14,169 nt of DNA from Sphingobium sp. (lineage in GTDB: Bacteria > Pseudomonadota > Alphaproteobacteria > Sphingomonadales > Sphingomonadaceae), in NCBI GenBank assembly GCA_020051025.1, contig JAGVJS010000010.1, positions 1 through 14,169 on the forward strand. Reading direction: 5' to 3'. Each line of letters begins with the position of its first letter. The first letter of the stretch is position 1. A program made the translations under genes and the position numbers. This document shows, in pieces, positions 1-6,572 of the stretch. A model generated the notes under the pieces. The model did not search any database and was not told the DNA's origin. It was given only the letters and a program-made list of their open reading frames with translations.

Positions 1-1
1 G

Positions 2-535
2 CGCGCGCTGGTGGCGCAGGGATGGGATATCGACATTCGCGCCCATCACCGGCGCGGCGGGGCCGTGCTGGGCCTGTGCGGCGGCTATCAGATGCTGGGG
101 CGGATGATCACCGACCCCGACGGGCTGGAGGGACCGGCGGGATCGGTTGCCGGCCTTGGCCTGCTCGACATCGACACCCGCTTGACCGAAGGCAAGACGC
201 TGGAACAGGTGCAAGGCCGTGCGCTCGACGCCGATTTTAGCGGCTATGAAATGCATATGGGCGTCACCACTGGTCCCGACTGCGAACGCCCCTTTGCCCG
301 GCTCGACGGCACACGTCCCGACGGGGCGATCAGCAGGGATGGACGAGTGATGGGCAGCTATGTCCATGGCCTGCTGGGCAGCACCGCCCTGCGCGATGCG
401 CTGTTGCGGCGGCTGGGAAGCGAATCATCCGGGGCGGACTATGACCGGTCGGTCGAGGATGCGCTGGACGAGATTGCCGCGCTGCTCGAAACGCATGTCG
501 ATATCGACGCGATGGTCGCGCTGGCGATGGGGTGA
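2..535 (+). CDS. cobQ: Cobyric acid synthase, C-terminal part (5' end outside window)
   Basis: Glutamine-dependent cobyric acid synthase amidates the peripheral carboxylates of the corrin ring in adenosylcobalamin synthesis, in the cytoplasm. Only the last 177 codons are present; the frame is open to the window edge, so the N-terminal ATP-binding domain lies outside. What is visible is the class I glutamine amidotransferase domain: the nucleophile-elbow motif LGLCGGYQMLG (Cys codon at 77-79) and the late catalytic histidine in GSYVHGLL (His codon at 365-367). The motif GYEMHMG between them is also typical of CobQ/CbiP. The usual family length is near 490 residues, so roughly a third is seen. 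The stop is followed within 10 bases by a hairpin. CobB is a related amidotransferase, but the glycine-rich elbow and GYEMHMG fit CobQ better. Confidence 0.9.
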   Translation, partial: RALVAQGWDIDIRAHHRRGGAVLGLCGGYQMLGRMITDPDGLEGPAGSVAGLGLLDIDTRLTEGKTLEQVQGRALDADFSGYEMHMGVTTGPDCERPFARLDGTRPDGAISRDGRVMGSYVHGLLGSTALRDALLRRLGSESSGADYDRSVEDALDEIAALLETHVDIDAMVALAMG

Positions 536-540
536 GGGCA

Positions 541-565
541 AAGAAAAAGGCGGCTCTCGCCGCCT
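541..565 (-). terminator. Intrinsic terminator of the tRNA-Arg pair
   Basis: A perfect 7-bp stem (AGGCGGC 548-554, GCCGCCT 559-565) with the tetraloop TCTC. Read on the - strand it is followed by TTTTTCTTT, the U-rich tail of an intrinsic terminator. It lies 25 bases beyond the CCA end of the downstream tRNA, so it probably ends the tRNA transcript. On the + strand there is no T tract, so it would at most weakly terminate cobQ. Confidence 0.75.
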
Positions 566-590
566 GATCTTCCACCCTGAAAAGGGAGAA

Positions 591-667
591 TGGTGCACCC
601 GGAACGATTCGAACGTCCGACCCTCAGATTCGTAGTCTGATGCTCTATCCAGCTGAGCTACGGGTGC
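591..667 (-). tRNA. tRNA-Arg(ACG), distal copy
   Basis: On the - strand this is a complete 77-nt tRNA. The acceptor arms GCACCCG (661-667) and CGGGTGC pair over 7 bp, followed by discriminator A and an encoded CCA (591-593 read in reverse). The D-arm region AGCTCAGCTGGATAGAGC, an anticodon stem TCAGA/TCTGA around the loop CTACGAA, and a T loop TTCGAAT are all present. The anticodon is ACG, which is read as ICG after A34 deamination and decodes the CGU/CGC/CGA arginine codons. The sequence is identical, base for base, to the copy at 723-799. Confidence 0.97.
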
Positions 668-722
668 ACTTTTCTCTGCAAAGGCAAAGGCTTGAAGCCC
701 CAACCTCTAACAATGTTTCCAA

Positions 723-799
723 TGGTGCACCCGGAACGATTCGAACGTCCGACCCTCAGATTCGTAGTCTGATGCTCTATCCAGCTGAGCTACGGGTGC
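723..799 (-). tRNA. tRNA-Arg(ACG), promoter-proximal copy
   Basis: A 77-nt tRNA on the - strand, identical to the copy at 591-667, with 7-bp acceptor stem, anticodon ACG and encoded CCA. It lies 55 bases upstream of the other copy in the direction of transcription. The spacer (668-722) shows no terminator, so the two are probably cut from one precursor. The spacer itself is not similar to the flanks, apart from the short AATGG that overlaps each CCA end. Confidence 0.97.
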
Positions 800-811
800 G
801 TTGGAGAGGCG

Positions 812-840
812 CAAATAGAAGCGGTTAGCGGATTGGGCAA
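812..840 (-). promoter_or_regulatory. Probable promoter of the tRNA-Arg pair
   Basis: On the - strand, TTGCCC (835-840) and TATTTG (812-817) are separated by 17 bases and lie 13 bases upstream of the mature 5' end of the first tRNA. The -35 hexamer has the TTG common in alphaproteobacterial housekeeping promoters; the -10 is a weaker match. No other pair of hexamers upstream fits better. Confidence 0.4.
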
Positions 841-922
841 GCCCCTTTTTTCTCTTTCTTGCACTTTTATGGCCGGGCAACTTTTCCGCCCTGATTTTCG
901 TTGGTGCAGGCAGGAGGACGCG

Positions 923-1402
923 ATGATGAGCTTCAATCTGAACGAGCTTGCCCTGTTGCTGATCGCACTGGTCATCGGCTGGCTTCTGGGCCTGATGATG
1001 AGCGGTCGCGGCAAATATCGGCGGTTGTGGCGCGACGAGCAGATCGCCCATCGCCAGGCGATCAAGGACCGCGACGCGCGGCTCGAAGCGGCAAACAGCC
1101 GCATCGCTGAACTGGAGCGCCAATCTGCCGGACCAATCGGCCCCGGCACGGCCACCGCCGTAGCCGGCGCGGTGCATGGTCGGGACGATCTCAGCCGGAT
1201 CAGCGGCATCAGCCAGGCGCAGGAGGTGGCGCTGAACGAAGCCGGCTATCATCGCTACAGCCAGATCGCCGCCCTCAACGCCGAGCAGGAAGCGACGCTG
1301 GAGGCGCGGCTGGGCCTGAAGCCGGGCACGATCGGCCACGAAAACTGGCGCCAGCAAGCCCATGATTTGGAGAATGGCCACAAACGCAGCCTGTTCGGCT
1401 AA
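923..1402 (+). CDS. Membrane-anchored coiled-coil protein with C-terminal helix-hairpin-helix-like domain
   Basis: A 159-residue protein of unknown function. The frame is open from further upstream (833), but AGGAGG at 912-917 places the start at the ATG at 923 or the adjacent ATG at 926. Residues about 8-25 form one hydrophobic segment (LALLLIALVIGWLLGLMM), followed by a basic stretch (GRGKYRR), which suggests an N-terminal anchor with the rest in the cytoplasm. A charged heptad-like helix follows (about residues 35-65). The C-terminal ~65 residues (DDLSRISGISQAQEVALNEA, then RLGLKPGTIGHENWRQQA) resemble the helix-hairpin-helix domain found at the end of several alphaproteobacterial proteins annotated as predicted flap endonucleases or fused to ribosomal protein L21. 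In such domains the hairpin may bind DNA or protein. It is a single gene that converges on ppdK. Confidence 0.75.
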   Translation: MMSFNLNELALLLIALVIGWLLGLMMSGRGKYRRLWRDEQIAHRQAIKDRDARLEAANSRIAELERQSAGPIGPGTATAVAGAVHGRDDLSRISGISQAQEVALNEAGYHRYSQIAALNAEQEATLEARLGLKPGTIGHENWRQQAHDLENGHKRSLFG

Positions 1403-1419
1403 CCGAACCGCCCTGCAAA

Positions 1420-1456
1420 GAAAAAGGGCGGGGTTTGATGCCCCGCCCTTTCCTTT
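1420..1456. terminator. Bidirectional intrinsic terminator between the HhH gene and ppdK
   Basis: A perfect 11-bp stem (AAAGGGCGGGG 1423-1433, CCCCGCCCTTT 1441-1451) with a 7-base loop. It is followed by a T-rich run on both strands (CCTTTT on +, TTCTTTG on -). It lies 18 bases after the + strand stop codon and 10 bases after the ppdK stop, so it serves both convergent genes. Confidence 0.9.
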
Positions 1457-1460
1457 TATC

Positions 1461-4136
1461 TCACTTCCTGGCCAGCGCCGCCTGCGCGGCTGCCAGTCGG
1501 GCGATTGGCACACGGTAGGGCGATGCCGACACATAATCGAGGCCGGTCTGCTCGCAGAAGGCGATCGAGGCCGGATCGCCGCCATGTTCGCCGCAAATCC
1601 CCAGCTTGATGCCGGGACGGGTCTTGCGGCCCCGCTCCGCCGCCAGTTCGATCAACTCGCCCACGCCTTCCACGTCGATGCTGACGAAGGGATCGCGGGC
1701 GAAGATGCCCTTGTCCACATATTGCGTCAGGAACCGGCCGGCATCGTCGCGGCTGATGCCGATCGTCGTCTGCGTCAGGTCGTTGGTGCCGAAGGAGAAG
1801 AATTCGCCCACTTCGGCGATCTCACCAGCCTTCAGCGCCGCACGCGGCAGTTCGATCATGGTGCCGACCAGATAGTCGACGCTGCTGCCCTGCTCCTCGA
1901 ACACGTCTGTCGCGACGCGATCGACGATCGCCTTCATCAACTCCAGTTCCTTGCGGGTCGCGACCAGCGGGATCATGATCTCCGGGATCGGCGCATCGCC
2001 GCTGCGCTGCTTCACGATCAGCGCCGCTTCGAAGATCGCACGCGCCTGCATCTCGTAGATTTCGGGATAGGTCACGCCCAGGCGGCAACCACGATGACCC
2101 AGCATCGGGTTGAACTCATGCAGTTCGGCCGCACGGCGCTTCAGCGCTTCCACGCCCACGCCCGCAGCCTTGGCCACTTCCTCGAACTCCGCTTCGCCAT
2201 GCGGCAGGAATTCATGCAGCGGCGGATCGAGCAGGCGGATCGTGACCGGCAGGCCAGCCATCACCATGAAGATCTGCGCGAAATCGTCCCGCTGTTCCGG
2301 CAGCAGCTTGTCAAGCGCAGTGCGACGGCCCTTCTCGCTGTCGGCCAGGATCATCTCGCGAACGGCGGTAATGCGGGCCGCGTCGAAGAACATATGTTCG
2401 GTACGGCACAGGCCCACGCCTTCCGCGCCGAACTCCCGCGCGACGGTGCAGTCCTGCGGCGTTTCGGCGTTTGCGCGCACCTTCAGGCGGCGGACCTTGT
2501 CGGCCCACACCATCAGCGTGCCGAAATCGCCGGCCAGTTCCGGCTGCACGGTCGGCACTTCGCCAGCCATGACTTCACCGGTCGACCCGTCGATGGTCAG
2601 GATATCCCCTTCCTTCAACTCACGGCCGCCGATCTTCAATATCTTGTTGGCATTGTCGATCGACAGGCCACCCGCGCCGGACACACAGGGACGGCCCATG
2701 CCGCGCGCCACCACGGCCGCGTGGCTGGTCATGCCACCACGCGCGGTCAGGATGCCCTTGGCCGCGTGCATGCCGTGAATATCTTCCGGGCTGGTTTCGA
2801 CACGCACCAGAATGACGGCGTCACCCAGTTCGTTGCGACGCTCTGCGGTGTCGGCATCGAACACGATCAGGCCCGATGCCGCGCCCGGCGAAGCCGGCAG
2901 CCCCTTGGTCAGCACATCGCGCGGCGCCTTGGGGTCAAGCGTCGGGTGGAGCAACTGATCGAGCGCCGCGGGATCGACGCGGGCGACGGCTTCCTCTTCG
3001 GTGATGAGGCCTTCCGACGCCATATCCACGGCCATCTTCAACGCGGCCTTGGCGGTGCGCTTGCCCGAACGGGTTTGCAGCATCCACAGCTTGCCCTGTT
3101 GCACCGTGAATTCGATGTCCTGCATGTCGCGATAATGGGTTTCGAGGATTTCGAACACCTTCGCCAGTTCGGCATAGGTTTCCGGCATCGCCTCTTCCAT
3201 CGACAGCGGCTTGGCCCCGGCCCGTTCGCGCGCGGCCTTGGTCAGATATTGCGGGGTACGGATGCCGGCGACGACGTCCTCACCCTGCGCATTGATCAGA
3301 TATTCGCCATAATAGGCATTCTCGCCGGTCGACGGATCGCGGGTGAAGGCGACGCCGGTGGCCGAGGTTTCGCCCATATTGCCGAACACCATCGCCTGCA
3401 CATTGACGGCGGTGCCCCATTCGCCGGGGATATTGTTCAGGCGGCGATAGACCTTCGCCCGCTCCGACTGCCACGATCCGAACACGGCCGAAATCGCACC
3501 CCAGAGCTGGTCATGCACATCCTGCGGGAAGGGCTTGTTCCACAGCTTCTGGACAAGCGCCTTATATTCGGCGACCAGCGCCTTCCAGTCGTCGGCGGTC
3601 AGCTCGGTGTCGAGTGTATAGCCATTATCTTCCTTGGCGATTTCGAGCGCTTCCTCGAACGCGCCATGGTCCAGTTCCAGCACCACGTCCGAATACATCT
3701 GGATGAAACGGCGATAGCTGTCCCAGGCGAACCGTTCGTCGCCCGACGTCGCGGCCAGCCCGACGACGGTTTCGTCGTTCAGGCCAAGGTTCAGGACGGT
3801 GTCCATCATGCCCGGCATCGACGCGCGCGCGCCCGAACGAACCGACACCAGCAGCGGATCGGCGGCGTCGCCGAATTTTTTGCCGGTGATGCCCTCGATA
3901 TGGGCAATGCCGTTCGCGACTTCCGCGTTCAGGCTCTCGGGATATTTGCCACCGTCGACATAATAGCGGGTGCACATTTCCGTCGTGATGGTGAAGCCCG
4001 GCGGGACCGGCAGGCCGATCGCGGCCATGCCGTCCAGATTGGCGCCTTTGCCGCCCAGCAGATTGCGGTCGCCCTTGCCACCATCATCGACGCTGCCGCC
4101 GAAACGATAGACATAACGGGTCGCGCTGCTGTTCAT
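1461..4136 (-). CDS. ppdK: Pyruvate, phosphate dikinase
   Basis: PPDK interconverts pyruvate, ATP and phosphate with PEP, AMP and pyrophosphate. It is cytoplasmic and links pyruvate to gluconeogenesis. From the chosen start it has 891 residues, normal for the family. The N-terminal nucleotide-binding domain begins with LLGGKGANL (residues 26-34) and contains GARASMPGMMDTVLNLGLN (about 100-120). The phosphohistidine domain has GGMTSHAAVVARGMG with His472. The C-terminal PEP/pyruvate barrel has GTNDLTQTT and GICGEHGGDP with the catalytic Cys848. The spacing of His and Cys (376 residues) equals that of the Clostridium symbiosum enzyme (His455, Cys831). The frame stays open to an ATG at 4202, with another at 4160. 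ATG 4136 is preferred because GAGG sits 5 bases ahead of it and the family motif RYVYRFGG follows at once. It lies downstream of glyS on the same strand, but 166 bases of structured DNA suggest its own promoter. Confidence 0.96.
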   Translation of the reverse strand: MNSSATRYVYRFGGSVDDGGKGDRNLLGGKGANLDGMAAIGLPVPPGFTITTEMCTRYYVDGGKYPESLNAEVANGIAHIEGITGKKFGDAADPLLVSVRSGARASMPGMMDTVLNLGLNDETVVGLAATSGDERFAWDSYRRFIQMYSDVVLELDHGAFEEALEIAKEDNGYTLDTELTADDWKALVAEYKALVQKLWNKPFPQDVHDQLWGAISAVFGSWQSERAKVYRRLNNIPGEWGTAVNVQAMVFGNMGETSATGVAFTRDPSTGENAYYGEYLINAQGEDVVAGIRTPQYLTKAARERAGAKPLSMEEAMPETYAELAKVFEILETHYRDMQDIEFTVQQGKLWMLQTRSGKRTAKAALKMAVDMASEGLITEEEAVARVDPAALDQLLHPTLDPKAPRDVLTKGLPASPGAASGLIVFDADTAERRNELGDAVILVRVETSPEDIHGMHAAKGILTARGGMTSHAAVVARGMGRPCVSGAGGLSIDNANKILKIGGRELKEGDILTIDGSTGEVMAGEVPTVQPELAGDFGTLMVWADKVRRLKVRANAETPQDCTVAREFGAEGVGLCRTEHMFFDAARITAVREMILADSEKGRRTALDKLLPEQRDDFAQIFMVMAGLPVTIRLLDPPLHEFLPHGEAEFEEVAKAAGVGVEALKRRAAELHEFNPMLGHRGCRLGVTYPEIYEMQARAIFEAALIVKQRSGDAPIPEIMIPLVATRKELELMKAIVDRVATDVFEEQGSSVDYLVGTMIELPRAALKAGEIAEVGEFFSFGTNDLTQTTIGISRDDAGRFLTQYVDKGIFARDPFVSIDVEGVGELIELAAERGRKTRPGIKLGICGEHGGDPASIAFCEQTGLDYVSASPYRVPIARLAAAQAALARK

Positions 4137-4194
4137 GATGGCCTCTTCCGTCGTAACCATAAGATCCGGCTCTCCCTGCACTGATTGCCGTGGA

Positions 4195-4211
4195 TTGTGC
4201 ATTGCAACAAT
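4195..4211. promoter_or_regulatory. Candidate operator upstream of ppdK, shared with pgm
   Basis: TTGTGCATTGCAACAAT agrees at 14 of 17 positions with TTGCGCACTGCAACATT at 10986-11002, ahead of pgm. It is an imperfect dyad (TTGT and ACAA outer arms, TGCA-rich core), as expected for a dimeric repressor. It overlaps the upstream ATG at 4202 and lies about 60 bases before the preferred ppdK start. The TGCA-rich form recalls operators of PhaR/AniA-type carbon-storage regulators, but this identification is only a guess. Confidence 0.35.
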
Positions 4212-4215
4212 AGCG

Positions 4216-4274
4216 TCGCAATTAGCGTCATATTGCGAAATGGAATAGGATATATGCGGCTTAACTTCGCATAT
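4216..4274. promoter_or_regulatory. Two equal-geometry dyads upstream of ppdK
   Basis: Two perfect inverted repeats each have 7-bp arms and a 9-base spacer. One is TCGCAAT (4216-4222) with ATTGCGA (4232-4238); the other is ATATGCG (4252-4258) with CGCATAT (4268-4274). Their centres are 36 bp apart. TAGCGTC also occurs twice, at 4211-4217 and 4223-4229, with a 12-bp period. All lie in the glyS-ppdK gap, in the position expected for ppdK promoter control. No clear -35/-10 pair could be chosen here. The second dyad could instead fold in the glyS 3' RNA, but it is AT-rich and lacks a U tail. Confidence 0.35.
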
Positions 4275-4302
4275 TTCCCGTCATTTCTGATATTTTAGTA
4301 CG

Positions 4303-6459
4303 TCACCCCGTAATTTTCGAAAAGTCAGCTACGCTATGGACCGCACCGCGAACGCGCGCCAGCAAGGCAAGGCGACTCGCGCGCTTTGCCGGATCGGCGT
4401 CGTTGACGGTGACCGTTTCGAAAAAGCCGTCGATCGGCGCACGCAGCGATGCCAGCGCGGCCATGGCCCTTTCGAAATCCTCCGCCACAACGGCCTCAGC
4501 CGCGCGTGGTTCCGCACCGTCGAGCGCGGCCAGCAGGTCAGCTTCGGCCTGTTCGGGCGTGTAGGACAGTTCTTTATTCGTCGTGCCAGCGAAAGCTGGC
4601 ATCTCAGGCGGTGGCGCACTATCGCCCGAGACCCCAGCCTTCGCTGGGGTGACGGAAAGATCGGGCGCTTCCTTCTTCAGGATATTGGCGGCGCGCTTGT
4701 AGCCGGCGAGCAGGTTCACGCCATCATCGGTCGCAACGAAGGACTGAAGCGCCTTAACTCGGGCCAGCAGGCGGACCAGATCATCCTCACCGCCGAGCGC
4801 GAATACCGCGTCGATCAGGTCGTGCCGGACGCCGGCTTCCTTTTGCTGGACCTTGAGGCGGTCGGCGAAGAAGTCGAGAAGATCCCCTTCTGCCACTGGC
4901 ATGCGAATGGCGTTGGCTGCGACGATCTGTATGACGCCAAGTGCGGCGCGGCGCAAAGCGAATGGATCGCGCGAGCCGGTTGGTTTCTCATCAATGCCGA
5001 AGAAAGAGCGCAGCGTATCCAGCTTGTCCGCCAAACTCACCGCCACCGTCACCGGCGCAGTCGGCACATCGTCGCCCTGCCCAACCGGTTTGTAGTGGTC
5101 GCGGATCGCATCGGCCACCGCATCGGGCAGGCCTTCGGCGCGGGCATAATAGCCGCCCATCACACCCTGCAATTCGGGGAATTCGCCGACCATTTCGGTG
5201 ACGAGGTCCGCCTTGGCCAGACGTGCGGCCTGTTCGGCGAGGTCAGCCAACTCTTCCTTGTGCTCCTGCGAACGCAGGAGCCCAGGGCCAGATTGCGCTT
5301 CGTCGCACTGGGCTCCTGCCGTCGCAGGAGCACTGGAACCGACAATCCCCTCTTCCACCAGCCAGCGGGCCAGCTTGGCGACCCGCTCCACCTTGTCCGC
5401 AACCGTGCCCAGCTTCTCATGGAACGTAATCCGCTCCAGCTTCTTCGCCTGCTCGGCCAGCGGCGTCTTGCGGTCCTGCTCCCAGAAGAAGCGGGCATCG
5501 CTCAGCCGCGCGGCCAACACCTTGCGATTGCCGGCGATGATCGCCGCGCCGCCATCCTTCGCCTCGATATTGGCGGTGCAGATGAAGGCGGGCGCCAGCT
5601 TGCCGGCCGCATCCCGCAGCACAAAATATTTCTGGTTGATCCGCAGGGTTAGCTGAATGACTTCAGGCGGCACCTCGAGGAAGGCCGGGTCGAAATCGCC
5701 CAACAGCGGCACCGGCCATTCGGTCAGCCCCGCATTTTCCGCGATCAGCCCCTTGTCCTCGATCACGCTGTAACCATGCGCGGCAGCGGCTTCGTCCGCC
5801 TTGGCCGCGATGATCGCCTGCCGCTCCTGATGGCTGGCGATGACATGGCAGGCGCGCAGCTTCTCGACATAGTCATGCGCGCCGCCGATGGTGATCTCAC
5901 CAGCATGGTGGAAGCGATGGCCGAGCGTGGCGTAGCCGGACCGCACGCCCTCAATCTCGATATCGACAAGCTCTTCGCCCAGGATCGCGACAATCCCCTT
6001 GAGCGGCCGCACCCAGCGCAGGCTCTCGGTCGTCTGGCTCGCCGTGCCCCAGCGCATCGACTTGGGCCAGGGGAAGGCGCGGATGACGGCGGGCACGGCC
6101 TGCGCCAGCACATCGGCGGTCGCGCGGCCGGGCTTGTTTACGACGGCGAACCACACGCCGTCGCGATCTTCCAACTGGTCCTGGGTCAGGCCGGTCTTGC
6201 GCAGGAAGCCGTCCAGCGCCTGCGCCGGTGCGCTGGTGCGCGGGCCTTTAAATTCTTCGCTGACCGCCGCGGTTTCCAGCGGCAGGTCGCGCGCGATCAG
6301 CGCCAGACGGCGCGGCGTCACGAAACTGTCGATCGCGGCGGGCTTCAACCCGGCCTTGGCCAGTTCCTCGGCAAAGAGGCGGACAAGGTCGTCGGCGGCC
6401 TTCAACTGCATCCGCGCCGGAATTTCTTCGCAGCGAATTTCGAGGAGGAAATCAGTCAT
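4303..6459 (-). CDS. glyS: Glycyl-tRNA synthetase beta subunit, with two in-frame repeat insertions
   Basis: The beta subunit of the bacterial alpha2beta2 glycyl-tRNA synthetase binds and positions tRNA-Gly while the alpha subunit activates glycine. The family start is clear (MTDFLLEIRCEEIPARM), the HD-type region is seen around TFHEKLGTVADKVERVAKLA, and the C-terminal DALR-like anticodon-binding domain ends in LASLRAPIDGFFETVTVN and RVRGAVHSVADFSKITG. Two stretches do not belong to the family pattern: residues about 376-400 (SSAPATAGAQ to LRSQEH) and about 602-627 (SVTPAKAGVSG to MPAFAGTTNK). Both are translated palindromic repeats (5260-5333 and 4579-4654). They raise the length to 718 residues against 689 in E. 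coli, and both keep the frame open. The gene follows glyQ after 113 bases. The 12 bases before its ATG (AAATATTGACCC) hold no Shine-Dalgarno sequence because another palindromic element (6472-6549) ends there. Confidence 0.96.
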   Translation of the reverse strand: MTDFLLEIRCEEIPARMQLKAADDLVRLFAEELAKAGLKPAAIDSFVTPRRLALIARDLPLETAAVSEEFKGPRTSAPAQALDGFLRKTGLTQDQLEDRDGVWFAVVNKPGRATADVLAQAVPAVIRAFPWPKSMRWGTASQTTESLRWVRPLKGIVAILGEELVDIEIEGVRSGYATLGHRFHHAGEITIGGAHDYVEKLRACHVIASHQERQAIIAAKADEAAAAHGYSVIEDKGLIAENAGLTEWPVPLLGDFDPAFLEVPPEVIQLTLRINQKYFVLRDAAGKLAPAFICTANIEAKDGGAAIIAGNRKVLAARLSDARFFWEQDRKTPLAEQAKKLERITFHEKLGTVADKVERVAKLARWLVEEGIVGSSAPATAGAQCDEAQSGPGLLRSQEHKEELADLAEQAARLAKADLVTEMVGEFPELQGVMGGYYARAEGLPDAVADAIRDHYKPVGQGDDVPTAPVTVAVSLADKLDTLRSFFGIDEKPTGSRDPFALRRAALGVIQIVAANAIRMPVAEGDLLDFFADRLKVQQKEAGVRHDLIDAVFALGGEDDLVRLLARVKALQSFVATDDGVNLLAGYKRAANILKKEAPDLSVTPAKAGVSGDSAPPPEMPAFAGTTNKELSYTPEQAEADLLAALDGAEPRAAEAVVAEDFERAMAALASLRAPIDGFFETVTVNDADPAKRASRLALLARVRGAVHSVADFSKITG
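4579..4654. repeat. Palindromic element, family A, inside glyS
   Basis: Two inverted 27-nt arms (4579-4605 and 4628-4654) are separated by 22 nt. Each arm folds on itself: GCCAGC-GAAA-GCTGGC (4585-4600) and ACCCCAGC-CTTC-GCTGGGGT (4631-4650). Each arm matches an arm of the intergenic copy at 9397-9482 at 25 of 27 positions. Read in the glyS frame it gives VTPAKAGVSG and MPAFAGTT, peptides that recur in alphaproteobacterial proteins wherever this repeat falls in a gene. Confidence 0.9.
5260..5333. repeat. Palindromic element, family B, inside glyS
   Basis: Two inverted 26-nt arms (5260-5285 and 5308-5333) agree at 24 of 26 positions and are separated by 22 nt. Each arm is itself a hairpin: CTCCTGC-GAAC-GCAGGAG (5263-5280) and CTCCTGC-CGTC-GCAGGAG (5313-5330). 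The sequence is unrelated to family A but the layout is the same. It is read in frame by glyS as residues about 376-400, a low-complexity stretch rich in A, S, G and Q. No second copy occurs in this window. Confidence 0.85.
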
Positions 6460-6471
6460 GGGTCAATATTT

Positions 6472-6549
6472 CCGTTCGTCTCGAGCGAAGTCGAGAGACA
6501 TGGAGGACAGGTGGTTCGCGCGTGTCTCGACTGGGCTCGACACGAACGG
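6472..6549. repeat. Palindromic element, family C, between glyQ and glyS
   Basis: Two inverted 28-nt arms (6472-6499 and 6522-6549) agree at 24 of 28 positions, with a 22-nt centre. The left arm holds the inner hairpin TCTCGA-GCGAAG-TCGAGA. The core GAGCGAAGTCGA (6483-6494) recurs in the copies at 10260-10362 and 12806-12881. The element begins 23 bases after the glyQ stop and ends 12 bases before the glyS start codon. Confidence 0.9.
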
Positions 6550-6572
6550 CCGTGGGGTGAGGCCGGCGCCGC

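Noticed and set aside
1362..4184. A 940-codon open frame on the + strand, antisense to ppdK
   Set aside because: ppdK has all family motifs over its full length on the other strand. The antisense product is rich in His, Arg, Gln and Asp in the pattern produced by reading GC-rich codons backwards, matches nothing I recognise, and begins inside the upstream gene. Long antisense frames are expected opposite high-GC genes.
4137..4202. Upstream ATG codons for ppdK at 4202 and 4160
   Set aside because: 4202 has no Shine-Dalgarno sequence and overlaps the motif shared with pgm; 4160 has only a distant GGAGA. The residues before 4136 are not typical of the family. 4160 cannot be fully excluded.
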